From: Ashinkailepas kermadecensis
Taxonomy: Eukaryota; Arthropoda; Thecostraca; Neolepadidae
Length of the DNA stretch: 64,000 nt
Direction: 5' to 3'
Assembly (NCBI GenBank): GCA_034440615.1
Contig: JAOTOM010004789.1
Location: 248,001 to 312,000, forward strand
The translations under genes were made by a program, and so were the position numbers. The notes below the pieces were generated by a model, which was not told where the DNA came from, ran no database searches, and worked only from the letters and a program-made list of their open reading frames with translations. This document shows positions 1 through 11,254 of the stretch, one piece after another; within the stretch, counting starts at the first letter, position 1, and every line of letters begins with the position of its first letter.

Positions 1-115
1 CAGGATCCTCTATGGAAATGAAATAGGGCATAATGATACCAATTAAATCTAGGGAGATAATCAACAAAACCAGACCCTTAGTCAAGTCATACACCAAGGA
101 ATGATGGGATTTCTT

Positions 116-248
<133 letters not shown>

Positions 249-378
249 GCATTCCAGCACCTGCGGTGGATGGGGGCGAGATACCAGAGGTGGAGATTGG
301 AGATGAGTGGAACACCAGGGGTGGATAAAAGCGCACGAGTCACGAGTGATTCACCAAACTTGACCCCTTTTTTGTCAG

Positions 379-584
379 ACACGTATACAAATCCGTCGTC
401 TCTCGGTGGAAGTGCATGACTTCCTCCATCAATGCCGCCTACCTATTCTTGACAATTCTTATAATTGATATTCCGATTACTCTCATGCTGCTAATGTATC
501 TTGCCGTTCGTACATACTGGATCGGCTTCTGTTGTGCGATTCGTTCATGCATATATAATGCCAGCACAAGTAGAAAAACAACAG
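379..584 (+). CDS. Sur: Probable exon 1 in window: SUR-like ABCC transporter, TMD1 helices
   Basis: The exon is open in one frame and encodes a strongly hydrophobic stretch followed by a basic loop and an IYN motif. ABC subfamily C proteins have the same order, with a helix and then a loop ending in IYNK just before the segment encoded by exon 2. It is preceded by a textbook pyrimidine tract and AG (ccccttttttgtcag) and followed by ACAG|GTGTAA. It ends in phase 1, which is exactly what exon 2 at 7914 needs. Base composition is more AT-rich than most later exons and primary similarity is weak, so the call rests on position, hydropathy, splice signals and phase. It would be the first of the exons visible here. 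The true N-terminus lies outside the window. Confidence 0.45.
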
Positions 585-1167
585 GTGTAACGTATCGGCG
601 GAAGATGAGGCTGTTGAGTAGGTATGATGAAAGGACGGGATGATGGGGTCTCAAAGTAATGATGTTAAAACGAACGTTTTTCCAAGCAAAAGCTGGTGTG
701 AACACCATGATACTTTTTCGGTCACATCGTCAGCACATGCGATTTGATGCCGTTTTTTCATTGCCTAATTTACACGTGGCGGTACCTTACCTTCATCACT
801 GTGCCGTATCGCACGGCAACACCTCAGACAACAACACAAAAACGCACCAAAATTATCGAAAACCAAGGCCAATCATTGGCCATGTGCTAATGATGAAACT
901 CCTGGTGTTTTCAAGAATCCAGGGTAATTCCCGCACTTTTCCCGAACTTAACAGCCAACGTTACATTCATTGAACACTTTCCTCCGTCCGTACCCTGACG
1001 TGATACACAGAAGTGCGATGCAGTGTTTTGCTGCACGAACGTGGTTTGTGGGTGAATCACTGTCGATTCCCAGACTGTATGCACACAACGATGCATAATT
1101 TGTTCCGTTTGTACAACAATGTGACAATCGAGCCGTATCGTTATCTCGCAGCCAGCTCCCAGTCATT
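585..1167. other. Intron sequence, nothing recognised
   Basis: Unique-looking intronic DNA with short scattered reading frames on both strands and no motif I can assign. Confidence 0.4.
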
Positions 1168-1970
1168 GCGGGTGTGTGTCTGCCTCATCTGACTGTACAG
1201 GTCACTGTCTGGTGTGTGTCTGGTTCACCTGACGGTACAGGTCACTGTCTGGTGTATATCTGGCTCACCTGACTGTACAGGTCTCTGTCTGGTGTGTGTC
1301 TGGCGCACCTGACGGTACAGGTCACTGTCTGGTGTGTGTCTGCTACACCTGACGGTACAGGTCACTGTCTGGTGTGTATCTGCCACACCTGACGGTACAG
1401 GTCACTGTCTGGTGTGTGTCTGCCACACCTGACTGTACAGGTCACTGTCTGGTGTATATCTGGCTCACCTGACGGTACAGGTCACTGTCTGGTGTGTGTC
1501 TGCCACACCTGACTGTACAGGTCACTGTCTGGTGTATGTCTGGCTCACCTGACGGTACAGGTCTCTGTCTGGTGTGTGTCTGGCGCATCTGACTGTACAG
1601 GTCACTGTCTGGTGTATGTCTGGTTCACCTGACGGTACAGGTCTCTGTCTGGTGTGTGTCTGGTTCACCTGACGGTACAGGTCACTGTCTGGTGTATATC
1701 TGGCTCACCTGACGGTACAGGTCTCTGTCTGGTGTGTGTCTGGCGCATCTGACTGTACAGGCCACTGTCTGGTGTGTGTCTGGTTCACCTGACGGTACAG
1801 GTCACTGTCTGGTGTATATCTGGCTCACCTGACGCTACAGGTCACTGTCTGGTGTATGTCTGCCTCACCTGACTGTACAGGCCACTATCTGGCGTGTGTT
1901 TGCCGCACCTGGCGGTACAAGTCACTGTCTGGTGTGTGTCTGCCTTACCTGACGGTACAGGTCATTCCCT
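1168..1970. repeat. 40-bp minisatellite, about 20 copies
   Basis: Unit of 40 bp built around cacctgacggtacag and gtcactgtctggtg. The register is perfect over roughly 800 bp, since copies recur every 120 bp in phase. Units differ by single substitutions such as GACGG/GACTG and GTGTGTC/GTATATC. Each unit contains a TACAG|GTCACTG block that looks like a 3' splice site followed by AGGT, but no exon here is an evident source. Confidence 0.95.
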
Positions 1971-2467
1971 GGCGCGGCATTCAGCTGATAAATAAACGGC
2001 CCACTCGGGTGTGGTGCTCGGAGATTGTCCGTGGCACAACAATCAGCTGTGCGACAATGGGTTAGTCAGCTGGGTTAGTGTGACGGTGCTGCAATCAGCT
2101 GGATATCGCACAGACACTGCCCCCCCCGGAACAGCTGGCGCGATCTACTGCACACTGGAAGGATTGCATCGCTTGTGACTTCTTCCCAACAGAGTTTGGC
2201 TGCCTTCTTGAGCTTATGCATCATTGGCTTTTGCATCATTGGCGTGGTTGAGGCTTCCGGTCTCGATGGAGGCACTCGGCCCTCAAGAATTCGGTTCAGC
2301 CCAGGTTTGGAAAAGGAGCCGGGACTCGGATTTTGTCATTCAGAATGTTATCTTCCGAGCTCCAAAATTATCCTCTCCGCTTTCTGCTGGTGGGCTGAGG
2401 TGCTGTTCGACAAAGCAATAGTGCATGCTTATTGCTCTTTGATGAACATGTTCAACACTGTGGATTC

Positions 2468-2650
2468 TTAGGAGCGAGTGGTCTAGCATTCAAGGTATCC
2501 GACTCCCATCCCAACCGAAATGTTGAGTTCGAGTTTCGCCTGTCGCTACTCTTCGCCCTCGACTAATCGGCTTCAGCGGCTAGATTGGCGACGTCAATTA
2601 AAAATCCGACAATCAACGCATCGTAAAGCCGATGACAACCACCACTTGTG
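2468..2650 (+). repeat. Decayed copy of tRNA-derived SINE family 1
   Basis: The segment starts gagcgagtggtctag (box A-like) and continues through gttgagttcgagtttcgcc (box B-like) and ctgtcgctactcttcgcc. All are shared with the intact copies at 62557 and 27743, with many substitutions and an insertion in the 3' half. It is the oldest-looking copy of the family in the window. Confidence 0.6.
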
Positions 2651-2713
2651 TGCTCTTAAGCCCAGCTTATCATTCCAGTAATAGCGCACTGCACAGTTGT
2701 ACGCAATTAGTTA

Positions 2714-3160
2714 AAAAAAAAAAAAAAAATTTAAAAAAAAAAAAAAACGATTGAATATGTTTTCACTTTGATATAGAAGAGAGTAGAAGCTTTATTGTTG
2801 GACAGGGTTATCTCAGGGAACTGTTTGATTTAAAAAAAAAAAAAAAAAAAAGGGAACCAAAAAAAAAAAAAAAAAAATAACACAAGGAAAAAATTAAAAA
2901 AGCCCTCCTCCCCCACCAGGGGAGTAAAAAAAAAAAAAACCCCCAAAAAAAAAACCATAAAAAAAAAACACAAAAAAAAATTTAAAAAAAAAAAAAAAAA
3001 AAATAAAAAAAAAAAAAGTTGTTTTTTTTTTTTTATAGAGGGGAGAAAAAAAAAAATTTGATAAAAAAATAATTGAATGAAAAGAAAAAAAAAAAAAAAA
3101 GGGGCGTTTTTGTTATTATTATTTTTTTTTTTTTTTTTTTTTTTTAATAAAGAGAGAAAA
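2714..3160. repeat. A/T-homopolymer low-complexity tract
   Basis: About 450 bp dominated by long A runs with T runs and short CCC or GGG islands. It lies directly after the decayed SINE. A similar tract lies inside another SINE copy at 54917-55112. It could be an expanded SINE tail or a badly resolved homopolymer region of the assembly. Confidence 0.7.
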
Positions 3161-3709
3161 ATATCGCGCGAACGGGCCTTCGTTCCACTTATTTCTTACC
3201 GTATTTTAGTAAACAACAAACAAAAATTAGTCGTACCCAAGGCCGGCAAGCACAAGAACGAGTTTGTTTAGCTACAAGCAAGGAAAGTTGTCGATTGCGA
3301 ACTTGCTGAACCGAAAATTATGGTTTTTCAGTCCACGATTCAGAGATTTTAATCCAAGTCTGGTTGAGCCCCTTCAATATTACATATTCTAACATGGGAG
3401 CTGATCAGTGAGGCCCTCCGATGCGTTTTTAGCTCCTTGGCATTGGCCTAGCACTGGCCTAGCAAGGCTAACCCTTCAGAGGTCTTCGCAATTCTTCAGT
3501 GAATCTCCGCCTCGGATTCGTTAATTTACTCAGAAAGCTGTGCCATCAATTATAATAGTTTTACAAGGCCAGCTAGACGCTGTGAGAGGGAGCTGTTATC
3601 TCTAGCAGAATTGAAGCGGCTGTTGTGATAAGGAATACTGTACCACAGCTTATACTGGAAATCTCCATGACTCCTCTCCTGACTGGGATTCCGGAGTCAT
3701 TTATTATCC

Positions 3710-4060
3710 TGATCTCGCACTGGTGACTGGTCTGCCAGGGATTCCCTGGACATCTCGCGAAGATTTCCAGAACCCCATCCCCGCTGGGATCCCCAGGCCA
3801 TTGTCCCGACCTTCGCACTGGTGGCTGGTCTGCATGGCATTTGGCCTTTGACATTTGGCGAACATTTCCAGAACCCCTCCCAGCTGGGATCCCCGGGCCA
3901 ATACTCCGACTCTCGGACTGGAGAACCATCTGCCTGGAATTCCACAGACATCCGGCCGATGTTTCCAGGCCATCTCTCCCGGCTAGGGTATCTACGATCA
4001 GTTCCCTGCCATCCCACTGACTGCACTGGTGGCTTGCCTGCCTCACATCATTAAGTCCAT
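3710..4060. repeat. Degenerate tandem repeat, unit about 95-105 bp
   Basis: The block (g)cactggtg-ctggtctgcc plus cc-ggattcc, catc and cgattttccag-like words recurs near 3715, 3811, 3910 and 4020. The copies are diverged and there is no reading frame of interest. Confidence 0.55.
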
Positions 4061-7000
4061 TCTCCCAGCCTGGTGGAAAATGCTGGTGAGATATGTTGGA
4101 CAGCATCGTGCATCTTAATCGATTTGAAGTGAGGGAGGCTGTAATTACTTCGAACGGTTCCGATCTCTCCTCCCTCCTCAGCTTCCATCGCTAATCTATT
4201 ATCCTACCTCCAAGCAGTGATTGCAATCTGAGTGATCATCGGCGGCTATGGCAATAGCGTCTCTTTGATGAGGCAGCAACACGGGTGATGAGGCAGAAAC
4301 ACTGATGGCCACGGTGTACGATAAGTCGCCGACGATTCCGCCGAGGTCGGCACTGCTGGGCCCGGGGATGAGTCAGGCCACTTTTTCCAGGCCCTGGTGT
4401 ACGACAAGTCGCTGAAAATTCCGCTGACCTCCACGGATCGGATGCCAGATGGAAGCTCCGAGACTCTCCAGTCGCTCGGTAAGCCAGCAAAGGCAGCTCC
4501 AACCGAACGTGCCATGGGCACACAAGATGGAACAAAGGCTGGGCCCCTAATGCTGTGGTTGGTATTGTTACCGTCTGAGTCTTACCATTTCGTCCTATTG
4601 TGTGCTAATAAACAAACGCCGGCTGAGTTGGCACCATGCACCAAGTGACGAGGTGAGGTGTGCCATGTTCCAGCAGGTAGGTATGGCATATTGGAAGAGG
4701 TGACTGACTTTCCATTTGCAAGCAGTCGACAGTACCGCATGACGTGGTTGCGGTAAAGGTTCGTATTTCGTAGTGCTTACGAGCGAGACAGAAATCCGAG
4801 TTAGTCTTACCTGAAACACGGCGGAAGGTTTCAACTTGAGTAGCGAGCCCGCCCAGGCGCTAGCGCTCATCTTCTGCTCTCATGGCTTCCGCTCATAAAT
4901 TCCACTCGGTTAACAACTTTTCTCAGCTAGCTGACCTAAGTCGTCACCGAATGTTGCCATAGTTCAAGGGAAATTGTTATGTGCGTCCAACTGCATATGC
5001 AATAGTTTTTTTTTCAGGTAGCGATTTGTTGTCCCCGTGCAAACACTACTCCAGGCGGTCAGCCTGGGGAGTCCTGTTGCCTGTTGGGTTCTTCTCATGA
5101 GGCGGAAAGGCCACTTGTTCGCCCACTGGCTCCGTCTGTTCCTCGGGAGGGGGGGGGGGGAATGATTCAGGGGAATTGGGCTGGCTTTTTCTCCTGAAAT
5201 GATTTTCTTAGTTTGAAGTGAAGTGAAATGCAGTGGTCTGATGCAAAATAGTCTGGCCTCGCGTGACACTGAGCTTCTTGTTGGGAAGTTGGGACCATCC
5301 GTCAGCCTTTGGGTGCCTCCTATCGGCCATCTACAATGTACATCTGTAAGTGTTGGGTCTCCTCATCAACTTTAGGCAGCCTCTTATTGCATGAGGAGAG
5401 TTCCAAGTGTTGAAGCTTCTTCATGGACTGCAGTATCTCTGGTTTGGCTCATTTTGGAATAATGAGGATAGTTGTAATCTGTATGTGTTATTGTCTCATT
5501 TGTGCGTCTCCTGTCGGCCTGGGCATTCACAGGATGTCTGCACCTGTGCCGTGTGATGTCGCCCGCCATGGGTGCAGAGGCCTTGTTAAAGAAGTCGTGT
5601 CCCCTGTATGTAAAGAAGCGCGTGTGTGTGTGAGCGTGTGTGAGCAAAGAAGCGTGTGTCAATAGATGCGTCCGCGCCAAATTTGTTCTCAAGCAGTTCA
5701 AAATAAATGCGATTACTCAGTCAATGAGGTGCATCTTTTCGTTTTCAGAATGTGGGGTTTGAAACGCCAGAAGGTTGATATTACAGTAATTGGTGGTGAT
5801 AAAAACCCTTCAGTGTTGTCGGTGAGATATGATCGTACATTTTTGACATTGATGCTGACATTGAGGCGGAAATATATTGCATAAGGTGAAAACATTTATT
5901 TTACTTTTCTCCTTACAAGTGCCGATCTTGGATTTCACAAAGCATCCTTCGTCGCTTCTGAATTTCCAAAATAGCATTGCGACTGTCTCGAAGGTCCAAC
6001 TAGGTCACGTTATCTTAGGTCACAAGCTTATGATTTAAAAAAAAAACGTGTGAACACAAATTTAGAACTTGACACAAGATGCAGTGGATCATGACGAGTT
6101 CAGCGATATATAGTTTCGTGCGATTCGTGTTACTCTTCATTGAGTTCCAGGTATCCAAAGACTTAGGTGACCTCTCAAAAATGTACGATGTTATAACTCC
6201 TTAACCGTTGCTCCGATCTTTCCCAAAATTACACAGCTGCATTATAGAGACAAATTAACCGTACATAAATATTTTCATCGATATATATATATAGTGTAAT
6301 TTTGCCCCTTCACTTGTCGATTTGTCGTGAAATGGACCACCTACCACAATTCGGAGACATTTCTGCCATTTGTTTCACCCTTGACCTCACAACGAGTTAG
6401 AACACTTGTACAACACAACACTCAAGATCAGACGACTAACGTTCACATCCCATCACGCCTGTAGCTTGCCCCCACTCGTCCAACGCTCCTAATGGAACCT
6501 TACCAGGGGTGTCACTTTGTATGCGCTAATTGGAGCAACTGCTCCCCCCCACCCCCACCCCCAATAGTTAATTTGTACCCTCAATCATTGATTCCCCTCC
6601 CCCCAAAAAAAAATCAGGCCAAGCTTACATATTTAGCATATGGAGCGTCTTTCCCGAACGCTTGAATGCATCCCCCGCCAACGAGTTTTCCAACCGATGG
6701 CGCTCCTCCGGCGGAAAATAAAAATTACATCAAAAACATCAATTGGCCCCCAATAAATTTCACAAAGTGACACCCATGCGCTGTATATTGCTGCAGATAT
6801 TTATTATCCGAATAATGGATCCTTGTGAGACTGAGTGGGAGACTCTCGCACCAGAAGGTCCGCTTCCTTTCCTGACCTCCCCAATTTATCGTTACGATAA
6901 AAATATGGTCCCGCTGTTCCCTGGTAACGTCGCACGCGGCACCATCAACTGAATAATTATAATATTAGCTCCAGGCAAAGTATGGAAGAAAATCACTGCG

Positions 7001-7170
7001 AACGAAGTGATCTACGGCCCACCCGACTTCAACAATTTCCTACTTTGGTGAATTAGTGACAGCAATAACTTGATAGTAATTCTGACTCGGCATAGGTACA
7101 GGGTTCCTTTTTTCTAAAGCGAGGTAAGTAGAAGTTCAGCCTGAACATGTGTGTTCCCATGACGCTCCTA
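4061..7170. other. Intron sequence, nothing recognised
   Basis: Mixed-composition intronic DNA with only short unsupported reading frames. It contains a poly-G run near 5150, GTGTGTG words near 5630 and a short AT run near 6285. Confidence 0.4.
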
Positions 7171-7455
7171 AGCAGGCGGCTTTGTGTAGTGCAAGTGTGG
7201 AAGCAGCTTATGCTGAGCAGAAGCCACAATAGCGGAAACTGAGGGTTCACCTTATGACACCCAATAGCAGGCGGCTTTGTGTAGTGCAGGAGTGGAAGCA
7301 GCTTATGCTGAGCAGAAGCCACAATAGCGGAAGCTGAGGATTCACCTTATGACACCCAATAGCAGGCGGCTTTGTGTAGTGCAGGAGTGGAAGCAGCTTA
7401 TGCTGAGCAGAAGCCACACTAGCGGAAACTGAGGGTTCACCTTATGACACCCAAT
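7171..7455. repeat. 95-bp tandem repeat, three copies
   Basis: agcaggcggctttgtgtagt recurs at 7171, 7266 and 7361, a strict 95-bp period. Each unit continues through aagcagcttatgctgagc and ttcaccttatgacaccc. The copies are nearly identical, so the duplication is recent. Confidence 0.9.
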
Positions 7456-7523
7456 TCCACGAACGTTTATGGGACCTTCCTCGGAATGTTATGTTTGGAC
7501 GGGGAATACTTGTCCGCCCTCCG

Positions 7524-7527
<4 letters not shown>

Positions 7528-7589
<62 letters not shown>

Positions 7590-7755
7590 CAACGTGCCTT
7601 CAGGCTGCTTCACCGTTGTCCGATGCCGTACCATTGGCCGATGCCGTACCGTTGTCCAATGCCGTAACCTTTTTCTATGTTGTACCACTGTTCGATGCTG
7701 TGCCATTGTCCGATGCCGTACCATTGTCCGATACCGTACCGTTGTCCGATGCTTC
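7528..7755. repeat. (TA)n microsatellite followed by 18-19-bp GC-richer repeats
   Basis: About 60 bp of pure TA is followed by repeated gttgtccgatgccgtacc-like units up to about 7755. Reading frames through it are repeat artefacts. Confidence 0.85.
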
Positions 7756-7913
7756 CCGACTTTCCCATTGTTCTAGCCTGTCCGAAACTAATCCGGCCTA
7801 TGGTGTGGATGCCGCGATGTCCACTGCTGCAGGACTGTGTTGGCCCAGGTGAGATCGATGCTCAATGGTGATCTTGACCTTGGTAGCCTTGACCTCGGCG
7901 ACCTTGACCGCAG

Positions 7914-8047
7914 GTTCGGCCACTAGTGACGCCATGAAGACGGCACACATCGACTGCGGCAGCATGATCAGCCTTCTGTCCGAGGATGCCGCCGCCCTCA
8001 CCGAGCTGGTGTGTCAGGCCCAGTACATCTGGGCTATCCCACTCAAG
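7914..8047 (+). CDS. Sur: Exon 2: SUR-like ABCC transporter, TMD1 cytoplasmic loop and helix
   Basis: Encodes a segment with ISLLSED, AAALTEL and an aromatic IWAIPLK end. This matches the ABCC TMD1 stretch where a Gly-x-Ile-x-Asn-Leu/hydrophobic-Ser-x-Asp loop leads into a helix with Trp-Ala/Ser-x-Pro-Leu/Val-Gln. The acceptor is gaccgcag|gttcgg and the donor AAG|GTCAGC. It enters in phase 1 and leaves in phase 0, compatible with exon 1 and exon 3. GC-rich codon use agrees with the downstream exons. Confidence 0.8.
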
Positions 8048-10798
8048 GTCAGCGCCCGAACCCGAGCCAGGGCCCACAAGGTCAGCAGCCCTGAACTAAG
8101 CCTGAGTTACTGACAACAGCTTACGTGGCCACTTCCCGCTGCGTTGGCCCACGTCTCCTCTCGAGCTCGTGTGCTGGGACTCCGGGAGTGGTTGGGGGGT
8201 TTCGAACTCTCTGCTCTGGAGGGAAGGGGAGGTTTTGGGCGGCACACAATTCTGATTTACATTTACTGACAGGGATATAAATTAGAGTTAGCGAGGAGGA
8301 AGTCATCCTGAGGCTGCCACCTAATCGGCTACAGTTGTATAAGTATTAAAGTAAACTAACACGGTATTTGGTGGCATTTGTGGTACCTTTTGGTGGCATT
8401 TGTGGTCTAAATTAGGTTTATATGAAGTAGACATGAAAATGTCCATTGGTATCGAGTATAAGATTTGCTCCCAGCCGCAAAAGGGTTGCGAATTGTTAAG
8501 TATGCGTCGCAGTACTACGTATCGCCTGGCTCAGACCAGCAACCTGATGTGATATGGCGTCCAAGTCTTACGAAAATTATGAAATTGATTAATCGAAACG
8601 TATAGAAAATGTCGTCTCGCTGCGCCGTCTGCTCATTTTCTCTGTACTTTTTGCTTTTTTGTAAAGAAAATCATCGGGGCGCATAATTACGCAGGTTAAA
8701 GATGCAAGACAATTGGCACAGGCTGTATCTTTAATATGCTGACATCTGCTGTGACATTACTTAGTTCCCCCTACCCCGACTTATTCGTGATCCATGGGTA
8801 TAGCATCAGTATGCCAAACTAGGAGTCATCACCACGGTCCTCCCTTGGAGATACTCGCTGGGCTAAGCGTCAGGTCACTGTGACTGCGCAGTTCAGAGCA
8901 ACGGGTCTCTGGCGAAATGGTAATGATACCGTTCCTGGAACCAACTCAGTCCACAGGCAGGGGCGCACCCAGGTAATTACTTCGGAGGCGGTCAACGTAC
9001 AGAATGGGAAATGAAGCATGTCTTTGTATGGCTGTGGCGTGCAGTGAAAACCAAAACTAGACACAAAAGTCTGCAAGTTACGCATTTCAGCGATCAGGTA
9101 AACACTGCGCGTCGAATGGCGCAATCGCTTCAGCCAATTTCCCACGGCAAACGGAGCAAAACCTTGCAGTTGCACCGATACGTCAAACATTTCGGGGATC
9201 GTGCTTCCCCGGGCCACCCCACGAGCGTGCCACTGTGCGGCGGTAGCAGCAGCGCCAACTGCCCACCCGGAGTAGCTGTAATTGACGTCGACAGCGGCGC
9301 GCCTGAATTACGCCAGTCAGAGATGGATGGTCCACGCGAGACTTGTTGAATGTAACGGCAGCAGCTCGGAGTCATTCCCGCATCTGCTTCCTGGCTAGAT
9401 GATTAGCCTTTTACTGGACGGTCGGTCCCACCCACTCCTCTACCGCCGGAAGTAATAGGCGCTGCGAAAACCCGCGCGAAAGTTGCGGGAATGCCAATGT
9501 TGGTGCATGCCTGCGGGGACAACATAGTATGTCAGACAGGTAGCACACTAGGTTAGTTCAAGTGAACCGATGTTGGCAGCATGCAGCAATTGTTGAGAAC
9601 TTAGAGCGAATGAGGTGGTGTTGGCAAACCAAATATGTTCAGAAGTTGCTCACAATGCCCGCCAATCTGCATACAGTGGAATGTCGGTGAAGCCGGATCG
9701 AAGCCGAAGGGTGCCAACAATCGTTTAGCATTGTTTTCAGTAATATTGTTTTTTTTTAATAGCGGGATATTGGCTCGTGTCGTGAACACTTTGTGCATCC
9801 GAAATGCATTTTTTTATTTCAGGAAAATTAATGCAGTCCCTTTAAAAATGGAGACGTTCCTATTGCTGTTATTGCCTCTCGGTTCCATTGGCACTTGCTG
9901 CAGGAGACCAACGACAACGAATCATTACACACCTGATTGTCTAACGCTCTTAATGGACATGCAAATCTACTAAGATAATGCAATTGTTATGCATGGTTCG
10001 CCACGTCCGAAATTCACACGTTGTGACTCCGATTTCCCCGGACATGGACGAGCCCAAGGGGAGCAGGGTCAGCAAGCCGCTACGCTTACCCGTGCAACTA
10101 TTGTTGACTTTGTCCGTGGCACAAGACCTGGGAGAAACTTTTCCTCCTTACCGTCCCCTTAATGAAAATCTCGTCTATTATGATGTTGACTGGAAATAAT
10201 CCACTTAAATCCCTCCCATAACACTTCGTCGTCCGCCTGGAGTGAATTCTGGACTCACCCGGTCGTGTTCAATTACTAATGCAACGCGAACTATATTCAT
10301 GGACGGAGTCCCGTATGGAGCTGTAAGCAACCCACTTGCAGAGTGGTGATAATTCGATATATTCGTGAACGTCAAGGTGGAATAATTCCATCTGGAAGTG
10401 ATCAATATCCGTATTTCTGTAAAATAATGGCACTTCACATCCTATAAAAAAACGCGGAAGGCAAACGTATCCAGCCGCAGCATACATACAACCATTTCCT
10501 TCCTTATGTTGCGTATTTCTTAGCATTGCAACGGGAAATTGATTTTTGCATCCGACAACTCTCAATCCATGTGCCATGGTGCGAGATGGGGCCAGATTGG
10601 CTAAAGATGTTTCTGTGAGTCGATGCTTGAAGAAAAAAAGAACAGTATACAACATGAGGTCGCGTTGCACCCTGCGTATCTTAAACGTAATCATTGTACA
10701 TATAATGGTGCAGCAAGTCTGCATACGACAGCGAGTAAGAAGCACATTGTGAAGGAAACTGTGCTTTCAGCCACATGGAGACTTTGTGCACAACTGTC
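8048..10798. other. Intron sequence, nothing recognised
   Basis: About 2.7 kb of mixed-composition DNA. Short reading frames exist on both strands but none has supporting composition, motifs or splice signals. Confidence 0.4.
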
Positions 10799-11092
10799 TC
10801 AACTCGATCCGTGTGAACGTTGGCTGCTCCTGCCCAATAATACTGCAGTACTCAAGCACTGACCAGACGAGAGCGTAGTACAATGCCTGTAGAAACGGCT
10901 GCTTGAAATATCTTCAAGTTTGTACTTTTTGAAAACACCGAAGTAAGAAAGCGAGTGCCCTGTTGGCTTGCTCACGATGCTGTCGGGGCCAAACGTCAAT
11001 TTGTCGTCTAATATGACACCCAAGTCCCGAATGGCATTCACATGCTCGATGGCAGCGTTTTCAATGACACAGGCGTGCTTTACTTGTGATGT
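10799..11092 (-). pseudogene. LINE reverse transcriptase fragment (C-terminal part)
   Basis: The minus-strand frame contains IRDLGVILDDKLTF, SIVSK and FGVFKKYK. These match the stretch of non-LTR retrotransposon reverse transcriptases (jockey/I-like LINEs) where VRDLGVxLDxxLxF is followed by SIVxKA and a Phe/Lys-rich thumb. Only about 95 residues are readable and neither the catalytic YADD part nor an endonuclease is present, so this is a dead fragment. It sits 25 bp upstream of exon 3, on the opposite strand. Confidence 0.6.
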
Positions 11093-11116
11093 CACACGTG
11101 TCTGCGCCTTTCCCAG

Positions 11117-11254
11117 GTCACCGTGCTGCTGGTGCTGATACATGGCCAGCTGGGTCGCAGCGCTGTGTTCGGATCGCTCGTCGCAATATTCGTGCTGACC
11201 CCGCTTCAATTCGTCGTTGTGAAGCAACTGCAGTCGAACAAAAAAGTCCTTCAG
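11117..11254 (+). CDS. Sur: Exon 3: SUR-like ABCC transporter, TMD1 helix pair
   Basis: Forty-six codons, phase 0 to phase 0. The encoded segment starts VTVLLVLIHGQLG, continues with a hydrophobic FGSLVAIFVLTPLQF and ends with VVVKQLQSNKKVLQ. This is the classical ABCC TMD1 order of helix, short Gly turn, helix with Pro-Leu/Val-Gln, then a basic coupling region. The acceptor is cctttcccag and the donor is a consensus CAG|GTAAGC. Confidence 0.85.
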
